The position numbers and the translations under genes were made by a program. A stretch of DNA of 64,000 bases from Qipengyuania xiapuensis. Its GTDB lineage: Bacteria; Pseudomonadota; Alphaproteobacteria; Sphingomonadales; Sphingomonadaceae. Positions 1 through 9,942 of the stretch are shown piece by piece. The stretch is taken from positions 372,001-436,000 of the forward strand of contig NZ_JAIGNL010000001.1 of the NCBI RefSeq assembly GCF_019711395.1. Reading direction: 5' to 3'. The notes beneath the pieces are model-generated. The model did not search any database and was not told the DNA's origin. It saw only the letters and a program-made list of their open reading frames with translations. Positions within the stretch are counted from its first letter, which is position 1; every line of letters begins with the position of its first letter.

Positions 1-2
1 AT

Positions 3-1526
3 CTTACCAATCGGTCTGACAATGCACCGGCTCCACGCTTCGCCGAGTTCGAGCGCAACGAATACGAGAAGCTGACCCTGATCGCCCTCGAGGCCGACGG
101 CTCGCAAACCTCGGCCAGCTACAGCTTCGCAGACACCCAGCTGGGCTCCTCGAGCCTCAAGTCGATTACCGAGCTGCCGAAGACCGAAACACCGCCGGTC
201 GCCTTGGTCATGGTCCTCGAGGGGGGCTGGTGGCCCGAAATGCTGGTGAAGGCAAAGCTGGTAACACAGCCCAGCGTCGAGGCGAATGCGGGTTACATCC
301 ACCTGCTCGCAGCATTGATGTGCGGCCTGTTCCTTGCACCGATCATCTTCGATTTCGGCTTCTATCGCGCGCTACGTCGACCCTTCCCGCTGTTCCATGC
401 GGTGTTCTGTGTCATGGCCGCGATCCAGACCGCTGCAGTCTCGGGCCTCATCGCGCTGCTGCTTCCCCTGTCGTATCAGACCGAGCTCGCGGTGACCTAT
501 TTCAGCCTCGACCTGATGATCGTGGCGACCTTCCTGTTCGCTTACAATTTCATCGAGCGCGAGTTCATGCAGAGGCGCCACAAGCGAATCCTCGGCACGA
601 TTGCGGCAGTGAGTTTCTCGAGCGCGGTGGCAACGACCTTCTTCCCCGACGTGTTCGACGTATGGATCGACCATGCCTATTTCGGCGTGCTGTGCAGCCT
701 GCTGGTGGGCTATTTCTACGTGCTCTTCTCGGTTCGCGCCGCGGGCAGCCGGATGGCGCCTTACCTCATCCTCGGCTTCACGCCGCTCGCATTCATCATC
801 CTGATCCAGGCCACCACGGTTTTCGTGGCAGCACCGGGAGATGTGACGGCTTTCACCTTCGACGAGACCTGGCCGCAGAACTTCGCCCTGCTGTTCGAGG
901 TGGTTGCGACCGCGCTCGCCGTGGCCGACCGCTTCATCTCGATCCGCCGCGAGCGTGACCGTGCGGTCGACGCCGCGCGTGCGATGGAGGAACTGAGCGA
1001 GCATGACGAGCTCACCGGCCTGCTCAACCGCCGCGCACTCAAGTCGCGCTTCAAGGAACTTATCGCCGAAGGCTTCACGACGATGGCCATCGTCGACATC
1101 GACCGCTTCAAGGCCGTCAATGACATCCACGGTCATCCCGTGGGTGACGAAGTGCTCAGGCAGGCTGGCGCAGCGCTCGACTCCGGCGCGGACGAAAATC
1201 TCGTCGCCTTCCGCATCGGCGGCGAGGAATTCCTTCTCATGCTGCGCGGTGACGAGGCTTCGAAGCGGGCCGAGGCGCGCCGCAGAGCGATAAGCGCGCG
1301 CACGCTCAGCCATGTCGAGGGACTGGAGGAACCGATCACGGCGAGCATGGGCCTGCTCGATTTCACGGCCGTCTCGAAGGAAATGGAAATGCGTTTCGGC
1401 CCGCTCTACTCGCGCGCCGACCAGCTTCTTTACGAAGCGAAGAATGCAGGCCGCAACAGGACGGTCGAAGACACGATGGCATTCTTCGTTCCCGAGGCGC
1501 AAAACGCACGGAACGCGGCTGCCTAG
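3..1526 (+). CDS. Membrane diguanylate cyclase (7TM-GGDEF), 5' end outside window
   Basis: The frame is already open at the left edge, so the N-terminus is missing. What remains is a soluble stretch of about 65 residues, then a run of hydrophobic helices (about 300-960) resembling the 7TMR-DISM arrangement, then a GGDEF domain. The domain carries DELTGLLNRR, VDIDRFKAVND and the active-site motif GGEEF (RIGGEEFLLML), so it should make cyclic di-GMP from GTP at the inner membrane. No RxxD inhibitory site is found upstream of GGEEF, so feedback inhibition by product looks absent. The stop shares a CTAG with the stop of the convergent thioesterase gene. The substrate-sensing part is outside the window and the signal is unknown. 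Confidence 0.88.
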   Translation, partial: LTNRSDNAPAPRFAEFERNEYEKLTLIALEADGSQTSASYSFADTQLGSSSLKSITELPKTETPPVALVMVLEGGWWPEMLVKAKLVTQPSVEANAGYIHLLAALMCGLFLAPIIFDFGFYRALRRPFPLFHAVFCVMAAIQTAAVSGLIALLLPLSYQTELAVTYFSLDLMIVATFLFAYNFIEREFMQRRHKRILGTIAAVSFSSAVATTFFPDVFDVWIDHAYFGVLCSLLVGYFYVLFSVRAAGSRMAPYLILGFTPLAFIILIQATTVFVAAPGDVTAFTFDETWPQNFALLFEVVATALAVADRFISIRRERDRAVDAARAMEELSEHDELTGLLNRRALKSRFKELIAEGFTTMAIVDIDRFKAVNDIHGHPVGDEVLRQAGAALDSGADENLVAFRIGGEEFLLMLRGDEASKRAEARRRAISARTLSHVEGLEEPITASMGLLDFTAVSKEMEMRFGPLYSRADQLLYEAKNAGRNRTVEDTMAFFVPEAQNARNAAA

Positions 1527-1921
1527 GCTTCCCTGAATGGGGCGAGAACCTCCGGGCGAACGCGCACGAGCCGCTGGCTTTCGCGGTCGAGCATCGCCCA
1601 TGTCGTGGCCGCCGAAACGATCACCTTGCCTGCGTCATTGCGGAAATCGACCCGCCTGATCGATGTCGCGCCGCGTGGCTCGCCCTCGATCCAGGTCTGA
1701 CCCGTAACGCTCTCGCCTTGCGCGACATTGCCGCGGTAATCGATTTCGTGGCGGGTCACGACCCAGAAGAACTGCTCTGCGTCTTCGGGTCGTGCGGTGT
1801 CGTTCCAGTGAGCCGTCGCCATGTCCTGGATCCAGCGGACCCAGACCGTATTGTTGACATGCCCGAGCTCGTCGATGTGCTCGGGCTTCGCCGTGAACGT
1901 CTGCTCGAACCTGTGGCTCAC
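1523..1921 (-). CDS. Acyl-CoA thioesterase, 4HBT hotdog family
   Basis: The product is 132 residues, normal for a single hotdog domain. It has the family signature near the N-terminus, DELGHVNNTVWVRW, in which the Asp or Glu and the HVNN segment line the thioesterase active site. Such proteins hydrolyse acyl-CoA or hydroxybenzoyl-CoA thioesters in the cytoplasm; the substrate here cannot be told. The GTG start overlaps the TGA stop of the upstream S9 peptidase (GTGA), so the two are probably co-transcribed and translationally coupled. Frame continuation further upstream is only the shadow of the peptidase gene. Confidence 0.82.
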   Translation of the reverse strand: MSHRFEQTFTAKPEHIDELGHVNNTVWVRWIQDMATAHWNDTARPEDAEQFFWVVTRHEIDYRGNVAQGESVTGQTWIEGEPRGATSIRRVDFRNDAGKVIVSAATTWAMLDRESQRLVRVRPEVLAPFREA

Positions 1922-4068
1922 TCTGTCATGCCCATCTGCCACAGGATGAAGGCGTACTCCTCCGCGACCTCGTAGATCGAGGCGAAGCGGCCCGACTTGC
2001 CGCCGTGGCCTGCGCCCATGTTGGTCTTGAGCAGAAGCTCCGTATCGTTGGTCTTCAGTTCGCGCAGTTTGGCGACCCACTTTGCGGGCTCCCAATAGGT
2101 TACGCGCGGATCGTTGAGACCGGCGGTGACCAGCAGCGGCGGATAGTCCTGCGCCACGACCTGGTCGTAAGGGCTGTAGGAGAGGATGTAGGCGAAGGCC
2201 TGCTTGCTCTCGATCGGGTTGCCCCATTCCGGCCATTCGCCCGGCGTAAGCGGCAGGTCCTTGTCGAGCATGGTGTTGAGCACGTCGACGAAGGGAACGT
2301 GTGCCACCACCGCGCCCCACAGCTCGGGGTTGGTGTTGAGCACGACACCCATCAGCTCGCCGCCGGCCGAACCGCCGCTGGCGCTGATCTTGCCCTTGGC
2401 AGTGTAGCCCTTGTCGATCAGGCCCTTCGCGACATCGACGAAGTCGTTGAACGTGTTGGTGCGCTCGTTGAGCTTGCCCTGCAGGTACCAATTGCGACCC
2501 AGGTCGTCGCCGCCGCGGATGTGCGCGATGGCAAAGGCGAATCCGCGATCGACGAGGCTGAGCCGCGTGGTCGAGAAATTGGGCGGATAGGCAAAGCCGT
2601 AGGCACCATAGGCATAGAGATGCAGCGGGCCGCCGGCCTTGCGGTCCTTGCGGCTGACGATCGAGACGGGGACCATCGTGCCATCGCGCGCGGCAATCTC
2701 GATTCGTTCGACCTTGTAAAGGTTCGCGTCATAGCCGCTCGGGATTTCCTGCTGCTTGAGCAGTTCCAGCTCGCCGCTGCCCACATGGTAGTCGTAAACC
2801 GAATCCGGCGTAACCATGCTCTCGTAGGTGAGGCGCAGCTTGTCCTGATCGTATTCCGGATTGTTGGAAAGGCCGGTCGAGAAGCTCGCCTCGGTGAAGG
2901 CAATCGGCTTCACGAGGTTCGGATCTGCATAGGAGCGCAGCTGGATCTGGTCGAGGCCGCGCAGCCGCCCTTCGGTCACGTAGAAGTCCTTGAACAGCTC
3001 GAAACCGTCCAGGTAGAACTCGTCCGATCCCGCAATCAAAGTGGTCCATTCACCCGGATTGTCGAGGCTCGCGGTGGCGAGGCGGAAGTTCACGTGATCG
3101 TCGTTCGTGTGCACGTAAAGCGTGCCGTCCCGCACATCGACATCGTACTCGCGGCCCGTCATGCGCGGGGCGACGAGGATCTGTTCGCCGGTCGGATCGT
3201 CGGCGCGAACGAGGCGCACTTCGCTCGTCTCGCTGTCGCCGACCGAGATGATCAGCCAGTCTTCCTGTGCCGAAAGACCCGCGCCGACGCGGAAGCCTTC
3301 GTTCTCGGTTTCGCGGTAGAGCTCGACATCCTCGCTCATCGGCGTTCCGAGAACGTGGAGGCTCGCATCCTTCACGCGCCACTGTTCGTTGGCGAGGCCG
3401 TAGACGATCGCCTTGTCGTCCATCACCCAGGTGAGGCCTGACAGCGTGCCGGGGATCTCGTCAGGTAGCAGTTCGCCCGTCTCAAGGTCCTTGATCCGCG
3501 CGGTGAAACGCTCGGACCCGTTGGTGTCGGTCGAATAGGCGAGATAGCGCCCGTTCTTCGAGACGGAGAAAGCGCCGAGACGGAAGTATTCGTGACCTTC
3601 GGCCAGCGCATTCTCGTCGAGGATCAGCTGCGCATCTCCTCCGGCAACCGGGCGGCGGTAGTACTTGCGATATTCCGCACCTTCTTCGAATTCGGACCAG
3701 TAGAGGAATTCGCCGCGGCGCTGCGGGACGGTGGAATCGTCTTCCTTGATGCGCGCCTTCATCTCTTCGTAGAGCTCGTCGACGAGGGCCTTGTGCGGCT
3801 CCATCCGCGCTTCGAACCAGGCATTCTCCGCCTTCAGGTGGTCGAGCACATCCTCGTCATCTACCGTCGGATAGCTCTGGTCCTTCATCCAGTGATAGGG
3901 ATCGGAAATGGTGATCCCGTGGTGGGTATAGGAATGGTCGCGTTTCTCGGCGGTCGGCGGCGAGGTCGGTGCGGTCACGGATGTCCCTTCGTCGGATTGG
4001 GCAAATACAGGCGCTGCGAATGCCAGCGTGGCTGCAGATAGGCACGCGGCCAGTCGGTTGAAAGTCAC
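1918..4068 (-). CDS. S9 family prolyl oligopeptidase / oligopeptidase B-like peptidase, exported
   Basis: From the GTG at 4068 the protein is 716 residues. It begins with a signal peptide (VTFNRLAACLSAATLAFA, cleavage near VFAQ), so it probably acts in the periplasm. The N-terminal segment DPYHWMKD and the C-terminal alpha/beta hydrolase domain match the oligopeptidase B branch of family S9A. The triad is visible: Ser567 in GGSAGG, Asp653 in GLNDPR and His688 in GAGHGG. The start is chosen because AAGGGA lies 6-9 nt upstream and the signal peptide begins there; an in-frame extension to 4161 lacks both. It cleaves short peptides, either after Pro or after basic residues. It is divergent from aminopeptidase P, so both neighbours deal with peptides. 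Confidence 0.88.
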   Translation of the reverse strand: MTFNRLAACLSAATLAFAAPVFAQSDEGTSVTAPTSPPTAEKRDHSYTHHGITISDPYHWMKDQSYPTVDDEDVLDHLKAENAWFEARMEPHKALVDELYEEMKARIKEDDSTVPQRRGEFLYWSEFEEGAEYRKYYRRPVAGGDAQLILDENALAEGHEYFRLGAFSVSKNGRYLAYSTDTNGSERFTARIKDLETGELLPDEIPGTLSGLTWVMDDKAIVYGLANEQWRVKDASLHVLGTPMSEDVELYRETENEGFRVGAGLSAQEDWLIISVGDSETSEVRLVRADDPTGEQILVAPRMTGREYDVDVRDGTLYVHTNDDHVNFRLATASLDNPGEWTTLIAGSDEFYLDGFELFKDFYVTEGRLRGLDQIQLRSYADPNLVKPIAFTEASFSTGLSNNPEYDQDKLRLTYESMVTPDSVYDYHVGSGELELLKQQEIPSGYDANLYKVERIEIAARDGTMVPVSIVSRKDRKAGGPLHLYAYGAYGFAYPPNFSTTRLSLVDRGFAFAIAHIRGGDDLGRNWYLQGKLNERTNTFNDFVDVAKGLIDKGYTAKGKISASGGSAGGELMGVVLNTNPELWGAVVAHVPFVDVLNTMLDKDLPLTPGEWPEWGNPIESKQAFAYILSYSPYDQVVAQDYPPLLVTAGLNDPRVTYWEPAKWVAKLRELKTNDTELLLKTNMGAGHGGKSGRFASIYEVAEEYAFILWQMGMTE

Positions 4069-4214
4069 GAGCGATCCCTTTCGTGCGGCACAAAGGTGGA
4101 AAGAGCGGCCGCGAACCCCTATTGGAAGAGGGTAATTATGCGCGGGCAAAGCTCGCCGCAAGCGCTGCTTCGCCCGAATGTCGAGCAGCTCCGACGAAAG
4201 GATTCGATACCGCC

Positions 4215-6020
4215 ATGCTTATGCAAACCCACGAAGCCCGTCTCGACGCGCTGCGCACCGAACTGGACAAGCGCGGCCTCGACGGGTTCGTCATCCCGAT
4301 CTCCGACGAACACATGAGCGAATATGTCGGCTCCTACGCCCAGCGCCTCCACTGGCTGACCGGCTTCGGCGGCAGTGCGGGCAGCGCGGCGGTGCTCAAG
4401 AACAAGGCCGCCATGTTCACCGACGGCCGCTACACCGTGCAAGTGCGCGAGCAGGTCGACGGCAAGCTCTACGACTATGAAGACGTGCCCGCGACCTCGC
4501 CGGCCAAGTGGCTCGCAGAGCATGCGCCCGAAGGCGCGAAGATCGGCTACGACGCGTGGCTTCACGGCATCGAATGGGCCGAGGAAGCCCAGAAGTTCTT
4601 CGCCAAGAAGGGCATCGAATTGGTGCCGGTGGACGGCAATCCGATCGACGCCGTCTGGGCCGATCGCCCGCAGCCCTCGCTCGCCGCGGCCGTCCCGCAT
4701 GACGACAAGTTCGCCGGCCGTTCGAGCGCGGACAAGCGCGCCGAGATCGCCGACTGGCTGAAGCAGGAAGGCTATGACGCCACCGTCATCACCGCGCTCG
4801 ATTCGGTCGCATGGGTGCTGAACATGCGCGGCGAAGACGTCGACAACACGCCGGTCGCGCTCTCCTATGTGCTCGCCCATGCCGACGGCACGGCCGAGCT
4901 GTTCATCGCGCCCGAGAAGGTGACGCCCGAGCTGACCAAGCACCTCGGCAATGCGGTCAGCATCCGTGATCGCGCAGATTTCCAGCCCGCGCTGGCGGAC
5001 CTCAAGGGCAAGACCGTGGCTGTCGATCCCAAGCACGCCGTGGCGGGCATATTCCATGCGCTGGAGCAGGGCGGGGCAAGCGTCGTTCGCGATGCCGATC
5101 CGGCCGTGCTCCCCAAGGCGATCAAGAACCCTGCCGAGCAGCAGGGTCATCGCGACGCGCAGGCACGCGACGGCGCGGCCGTGGTGAAATACCTCCGCTG
5201 GATCGAGGAAAACGCTCCCTCGGGCGAAGTGGATGAACTCACCGCCGCAGCCAAGCTGCGCGAGTTCCGCGGTCTAAGCCCCGACATGAAGGACACCAGC
5301 TTCGACACCATCAGCGCTGCCGCCGGCCATGCCGCGCTGCCGCATTACAAGGTGGACGAGGACAGCAATATCCCGATCCCGCCCTCGAGCATCTACCTGT
5401 GCGATTCGGGCGGCCAGTATCTCGACGGCACGACCGACATCACGCGGACCGTCTGGGTGGGCCCGGGCGAGCCGACGGCGGAAATGATCGACCGCAACAC
5501 GCGCGTGCTGAAGGGCCATATCGAGCTCGACCTCGCGCGCTTCCCCGACCAGACCAGCGGCGGCGCGCTTGACGCGCTGGCGCGCATGCACCTGTGGCAG
5601 GCGGGCGTGGACTATGGCCACGGTACCGGTCACGGCGTCGGCAGCTATCTCTCGGTCCACGAAGGCCCGCAGCGTATCTCGAAGCCCGGCGGCGCGTTCC
5701 CCGGCACCGAAACCCCGCTTCGTGAAGGCATGATCCTTTCTAACGAGCCGGGCTACTACAAGCCGGGCGAATACGGCATCCGGATCGAGAACCTCGTGCT
5801 TGTCGTCGATGCCAAGATCGAGGGCAGCGAGGGCAAGTACCTTACATTCGAAACGCTCACCCACGTGCCGCTCGACCGCAAGCTGGTCGACAAGGACCTG
5901 CTGACCGACCGCGAGATCGCCTGGTGGAACGCGTATCACGCGAAAACCCGTGATATCCTCGCTCCGCAGCTGGAGGGCGAGGACCTCGCGTGGCTCGAAC
6001 GGGAATGCGCGCCGCTCTGA
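4215..6020 (+). CDS. Xaa-Pro aminopeptidase, M24B family (aminopeptidase P)
   Basis: The 601-residue protein has two creatinase-type N-terminal domains and a C-terminal pita-bread metallopeptidase domain, the long form seen in eukaryotic cytosolic APP and many proteobacteria. The five dinuclear-metal ligands are in place: Asp397 (DSGG), Asp408 (TTDITRT), His473 (GTGHGVG), Glu511 (SNEPGYY) and Glu525 (GIRIEN). It removes an N-terminal residue preceding proline in the cytoplasm; there is no signal peptide. The start is the ATG at 4215 with a GAAAGGA sequence about 12 nt upstream; ATG 4221 is an alternative. Confidence 0.92.
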   Translation: MLMQTHEARLDALRTELDKRGLDGFVIPISDEHMSEYVGSYAQRLHWLTGFGGSAGSAAVLKNKAAMFTDGRYTVQVREQVDGKLYDYEDVPATSPAKWLAEHAPEGAKIGYDAWLHGIEWAEEAQKFFAKKGIELVPVDGNPIDAVWADRPQPSLAAAVPHDDKFAGRSSADKRAEIADWLKQEGYDATVITALDSVAWVLNMRGEDVDNTPVALSYVLAHADGTAELFIAPEKVTPELTKHLGNAVSIRDRADFQPALADLKGKTVAVDPKHAVAGIFHALEQGGASVVRDADPAVLPKAIKNPAEQQGHRDAQARDGAAVVKYLRWIEENAPSGEVDELTAAAKLREFRGLSPDMKDTSFDTISAAAGHAALPHYKVDEDSNIPIPPSSIYLCDSGGQYLDGTTDITRTVWVGPGEPTAEMIDRNTRVLKGHIELDLARFPDQTSGGALDALARMHLWQAGVDYGHGTGHGVGSYLSVHEGPQRISKPGGAFPGTETPLREGMILSNEPGYYKPGEYGIRIENLVLVVDAKIEGSEGKYLTFETLTHVPLDRKLVDKDLLTDREIAWWNAYHAKTRDILAPQLEGEDLAWLERECAPL

Positions 6021-6095
6021 ACCGGCTTGTAGGATTACGTATGTTCACGTAATGTTCCACCGGTCGCGAGTCGTTTTTTGAGAGGAGACAGGCGG

Positions 6096-6491
6096 ATGAT
6101 CGGATACGTTACACTGGGCACGAACGACCGGGAGCGGTCGGCGAAATTCTACGATGCCGTCTGCGGCGAACTGGGCGTCGGGCGGATGATGGAGTTTGAC
6201 GAGTTCATCGCCTGGGGCAAGCCGGGCGGCGGCGCGGGTATCGGCCTGACCAAGCCCTTCGACGGCAACGAAGCGACAGTCGGCAATGGCGTGATGGTCG
6301 CGCTCGAGGCCAAGGACCGCGACCAGGTGAAGCGGCTCTACGATATCGCGCTTGCCAACGGCGGCACGGACGAGGGCGAGCCGGGACCGCGCGGAGAGCC
6401 GGACGAGAACGGCATGCTGTTCTACGCAGCCTATTTCCGCGATCCCGACGGCAACAAGCTCAATGCCTTCCTGATGGACAAGGTCGCCTGA
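6096..6491 (+). CDS. VOC family protein (glyoxalase/bleomycin-resistance fold)
   Basis: The 131-residue protein begins MIGYVTLGTNDRERSAKFYD and ends YFRDPDGNKLNAFLMD, the two halves of a single VOC module. Such proteins bind a metal and act as small isomerases, dioxygenases or lyases; no specific reaction can be assigned. AGAGGAG lies 8-14 nt upstream of the ATG. Its TGA overlaps the ATG of the following cupin gene (ATGA), so the two are coupled. It resembles the VOC protein of the formaldehyde cluster at 40.5 kb in length and ends. Confidence 0.78.
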   Translation: MIGYVTLGTNDRERSAKFYDAVCGELGVGRMMEFDEFIAWGKPGGGAGIGLTKPFDGNEATVGNGVMVALEAKDRDQVKRLYDIALANGGTDEGEPGPRGEPDENGMLFYAAYFRDPDGNKLNAFLMDKVA

Positions 6492-6889
6492 TGGCAAAAG
6501 TGCGCCGTCTCGCCGAGAACTGGGTCCACCTCGGGCTCGGCGCGACGGCGGTGCCGCAACCCCCGTTCGACGGGATGGAATGGTACGAGGCCTATGGCAA
6601 TCGCCATGCCGCCGACGGGCGCGAGGGCCGGCTGGTCAGCCAGCACACCTTCACCGAAGGCTGGCCGACCTGGGAAATGCACCCGCTGGGTGACGAGATG
6701 GTGATCTGCACCTCGGGCGAAATGGTGCTGAGGCAGGAATTCCCCGATGGCCGGCAGGAGGAGGTGACGCTGCGCGCGGGCGAATATGCGATCAACCCGC
6801 CCGGTGTCTGGCATATCGCCGATATCGAGACCGAAGCGACCGCCGTATTCATCACGGCAGGCGAGGGAACGCAGCATCGCCCGCGCTGA
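6491..6889 (+). CDS. Cupin-domain protein
   Basis: The 132-residue protein has a single double-stranded beta-helix domain, with cupin motif 1 recognisable around TWEMHPLGDEMVICTSGEM and motif 2 around AGEYAINPPGVWHI. His and Glu side chains usual for metal binding are present in both. The reaction is unknown. Its start overlaps the stop of the VOC gene, so they form a two-gene unit; a VOC-cupin pairing also occurs beside frmA in this window. Confidence 0.75.
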   Translation: MAKVRRLAENWVHLGLGATAVPQPPFDGMEWYEAYGNRHAADGREGRLVSQHTFTEGWPTWEMHPLGDEMVICTSGEMVLRQEFPDGRQEEVTLRAGEYAINPPGVWHIADIETEATAVFITAGEGTQHRPR

Positions 6890-7067
6890 CTTTTCTGCAG
6901 CATGAACAGCCACTTCGTCCTGCGACAAAGCGTTACAAATCACCCTTTTCATGGCATATTGCTGCGACATTGGGTGCCTAGAAAGGGCACACGAGCTGCG
7001 GCGCCCGCATCCCCTCCCTCGTAAGTCCCCCGGCGCTGCAGCTCCCCCTATTTCCAGGAGCTTGAAA

Positions 7068-7745
7068 ATGAAAAAGACCACCCTTTCGCTGACCGCCACC
7101 GCGCTCGTGCTTACCGGCACCGCGGCGCTCGCCCATGGCCACATGGGCAAGATGAAGGTCGATGCCGATGGCGACGGCCTCGTCACGCGCACCGAGATGA
7201 CTGCGCATGCCGACCAGATGTTCTCCCGGATGGATGCGAACGGCGACGGCGTGATCAACGCCGAAGACCGCGCAGCCCACCGCCAGGAGCGTTTCGCCAA
7301 GGCCGACACCAATGGCGATGGAGAACTGTCGCAGGCCGAAATGCAGGCGATGCACGAAGCGCGCAAGGAACGCCGTGAAGCCCGCGCAGACCGTCGCGAA
7401 GCCCACATGGCCGAGCGCTTCGCGCGTCTCGACACCGACGGTTCGGGCGGTCTCTCTCAGGACGAACTGCGCACGGTTCACATCCGCCCAGGCGATCGCG
7501 AAGGTGGCGAGCGCAAGGCCCGCGGCGGCAAGCGCGGTCACCGCGGCGGCATGCACATGCTGCGCCTCGCCGACGCCAATGGCGACAAGACGATCACCCG
7601 CGCCGAATTCGATGCGGCGGTCGCTAATCAGTTTGCCAAGACCGACACCGATGGCGATGGCCAGGTGACGACTGCCGAGATGCAGGCCCGTCACAAGGCG
7701 ATGCGCGAGGCCATTCGCGCCGAACGCGAAGCCCGCGGCCAGTAA
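7068..7745 (+). CDS. Secreted EF-hand calcium-binding protein
   Basis: The 225-residue product starts with a signal peptide (MKKTTLSLTATALVLTGTAALA) and then carries six EF-hand loops: DADGDGLVTRTE, DANGDGVINAED, DTNGDGELSQAE, DTDGSGGLSQDE, DANGDKTITRAE and DTDGDGQVTTAE. Five fit the DxDGDG pattern well, while the fifth has Lys in place of the central Gly. Basic, Arg-rich linkers separate the pairs. It probably binds calcium in the periplasm. AGGAG ends 7 nt before the ATG. Two-component genes follow 47 bp downstream in the same direction, so it could be regulated with them; this is inference from position only. Confidence 0.85.
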   Translation: MKKTTLSLTATALVLTGTAALAHGHMGKMKVDADGDGLVTRTEMTAHADQMFSRMDANGDGVINAEDRAAHRQERFAKADTNGDGELSQAEMQAMHEARKERREARADRREAHMAERFARLDTDGSGGLSQDELRTVHIRPGDREGGERKARGGKRGHRGGMHMLRLADANGDKTITRAEFDAAVANQFAKTDTDGDGQVTTAEMQARHKAMREAIRAEREARGQ

Positions 7746-7792
7746 GCCGCTTGCCCGGATTGCATACTGCACGGTAGGCGCGGAAGCGATCT

Positions 7793-8514
<722 letters not shown>

Positions 8515-8518
<4 letters not shown>

Positions 8519-9942
8519 AGCGCTTCCTGCCCAAAAGCCTGCTCGGACAGCTCACGCTCGCCCTCGGGCTGACGCTTTTCATCGTGCAGGGCGTGAACGG
8601 GTTTCTCGCCTACAGCATCGAGAAGGACCGCGTCGAAACCGCGCTGGTCAATACGCTCAGCCTGCGTCTCGTCGCGTCAGCGCGTTTCGCCGACGATCCG
8701 CTGGTCGTAGAAATCGATCCACGGCGCTCGGCGCGCGATGCCGAGGAACGCCGCCCGCAGCGCCGGCCCGGACCGAACCGCCGCCGCTTCGCCAACACCG
8801 ATTTCCGGCAGGCGGACACCTTCGAAATCCTTCCGGTGGACGTCCGCCGCCCCGAACTCGAAGAGCGGCTGGCCGAAAACCTGCGCGACAATGGCCGCAC
8901 ATTCTCGGACATAAGGGTGATCGAACGACCGGTCGCGGCCGACCCGGTCTCGCAGCGCTTCCTGCTGAGGTTCGCCATGCGTCGCGGCCTGACGGAGCGC
9001 GATTTGCCCAAGACGGTGGCGCTGGCAGGTATTTCCGATGGAGAGGGCTGGGAAATCGTGCGCGCGCCGGTCCGCGATACCCATCGGCATTTCGGCCCCG
9101 CATTCCCGCTGCTGAGGGCGGCGGCGCTCACGCTGCTCCTGTCCTTCATCCTGTGGCTGGTCCTGCGCCGCCTTACCGGACCGCTTGCCCAGCTGACCCG
9201 CCAGACCGAGCGGTTCGCCGCCTCGCCCGGCCAATACGAGCCGATCGAGCCCCGCGGTCCCGAAGACGTGAAGCGGCTGATCACGGCGCATAACGCGATG
9301 GAAGCACGCATTGGTGCGATGCTCGAGGAGAAGGACGTGATGCTCGGCGCGATCGGGCACGACCTCAAGACACCGCTCGCCGCGCTTCGTGTGCGGGTCG
9401 AAAGTGTCGAGGACGAGACCGCGCGAGCCCGCATGGTCGACAGCATCGAGAACATCACTCTCACCCTCGACGAAATCCTCGCCCTCGCGCGGGTTGGCAA
9501 GTCGAACGAACTGCCCGAACGCACCGACCTTGCAGCGCTGGCCGCGTCCATCGTCGAAGAGTTCGAGGACATGGGCGAGGAGGTGACGCTCGACGCGGCC
9601 CGGGTTGTCGCCCCGGTCCATCTCACCTGGCTCAAGCGCGGCCTCAGAAACCTCGTGTCGAACGCGCTGCGATATGGTGGCGACGCCAATGTTTCGATCG
9701 CTAGGGAGGGTGACGAGGCGATCCTGCGCGTCGAGGACAATGGCCCCGGTATTCCCGAAGACCGCATCGCAGAGATGCTCGAGCCCTTCACGCGCGGAGA
9801 GGCAAGCCGCAATCGCGCAACGGGAGGCGCAGGCCTCGGACTGACCCTCGCGCGGGCGGTCGCCGAACAGCATGGCGGTACACTTACATTGTCCAACCGC
9901 CCGGAAGGCGGCCTGCGGGCGGAGTTCCGCCTCCCGCTCTAG
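8515..9942 (+). CDS. Sensor histidine kinase
   Basis: The 475-residue protein has TM1 at about residues 10-33, a periplasmic sensor loop of about 165 residues that is rich in Arg (around [12 protein letters not shown]), TM2 at about 199-217, a HAMP-like linker, an H-box with His282 ([13 protein letters not shown]), and an HATPase domain with N-box [11 protein letters not shown] and G-box [11 protein letters not shown]. It autophosphorylates and phosphorylates the adjacent OmpR-type regulator. The stop lies within a CTAG shared with the stop of the convergent HerA-like gene. Confidence 0.92.
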